6,622 bases of DNA from an uncultured Bacteroidales bacterium (GTDB taxonomy: Bacteria; Bacteroidota; Bacteroidia; Bacteroidales; JAUNSR01), in contig CAMTOW010000117.1 in the NCBI GenBank assembly GCA_947074245.1, positions 1 to 6,622 of the forward strand, read 5' to 3'. The notes beneath the pieces are model-generated. The model had not been told where the DNA came from, did not search any database, and worked only from the letters and a program-made list of their open reading frames with translations. Position 1 is the stretch's first letter; every line of letters begins with the position of its first letter. Made by a program: the position numbers and the translations under genes. Shown piece after piece: positions 6,519 to 6,622 of the stretch.

Positions 6519-6622
6519 CTTGACGCATTCAAGCGGATACCGACCTCTTCGCTTACCGATTATCCGGATGCGAAAAAGAAATTCTACGCTCTGCTTCTAA
6601 TTGCTATCGGCAGCGCGTCGTT
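6519..6622 (+). pseudogene. porU: In-frame continuation of porU after the premature stop, cut by window edge
   Basis: Directly after the TAA, the same frame reads 34 further codons without a stop, beginning LDAFKRIPTSSL and continuing TDYPDAKKKFYALL. This fits the linker of PorU that leads to the catalytic GHG motif (typically a Tyr-Leu-Asp-Ala stretch, then a Pro-Asp-Ala-Lys helix). Reading the TAA as Tyr gives NNVYLDAF, which I recall as family-like. The last ten residues, LLLIAIGSAS, are less familiar, and the expected Asn-Tyr-Thr-Gly-His-Gly motif would fall just beyond the window, so I cannot confirm that the frame stays intact. No plausible new start codon occurs here. Confidence 0.7.

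Noticed and set aside
1..6622. CRISPR arrays, tRNA or rRNA genes, insertion sequences or phage genes
   Set aside because: I saw no spaced direct repeats, cloverleaf or rRNA-like stretches, transposase motifs or terminal inverted repeats. Almost the whole window is accounted for by five conserved genes.

Overview
The window looks like a piece of a Bacteroidales chromosome (phylum Bacteroidota). The main clue is a gene for PorU, the sortase of the type IX secretion system, which is confined to that phylum. Supporting clues are a Bacteroidetes-type -7 promoter hexamer family match (TAnnTTTG) before rex, start codons mostly without Shine-Dalgarno sequences, and a short SUI1/eIF1-like gene of the Bacteroidetes type. 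The genus cannot be fixed from this sequence. No RNA genes, insertion sequences, phage genes, CRISPR arrays or attachment sites were seen. This is conserved core-genome content, not an accessory island.

Layout: two divergent transcription units share a 115-base AT-rich intergenic region (3188-3302). The leftward unit (minus strand) is a SUI1/eIF1-family gene (3187-2843), then 29 bases, then a large UvrD/AddA-type superfamily 1 helicase (2813 to the left edge, C-terminus missing). All helicase motifs I to VI can be read, and no stop codon occurs in the 937 visible codons. The rightward unit is rex, the NAD(H)-sensing repressor (3303-3953), a FAHD1-like fumarylacetoacetate hydrolase family enzyme (4009-4623), and porU (4656 onward). 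Gaps are 55 and 32 bases, with no convincing terminator between the genes, so co-transcription is likely. One divergent control region therefore has a redox regulator beside a probable acylpyruvase/oxaloacetate decarboxylase and a secretion-system sortase on one side, and a translation-factor-like gene plus a DNA repair helicase on the other.

The most notable observation is that the porU reading frame is broken by an in-frame TAA at 6516-6518. Beyond it the same frame continues with recognisable PorU-like sequence to the window end (34 more codons). This looks like a single-base nonsense change of a tyrosine codon or a sequence error near the window edge, not the natural end of the gene. The visible product stops before the peptidase C25 catalytic His and Cys would be reached, so a true truncation should abolish sortase function. 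I found no clear evidence of an undescribed system. The remaining points worth a second look are two small inverted repeats in the divergent promoter region and a mini-ORF with a UUCG hairpin just ahead of the FAH gene.
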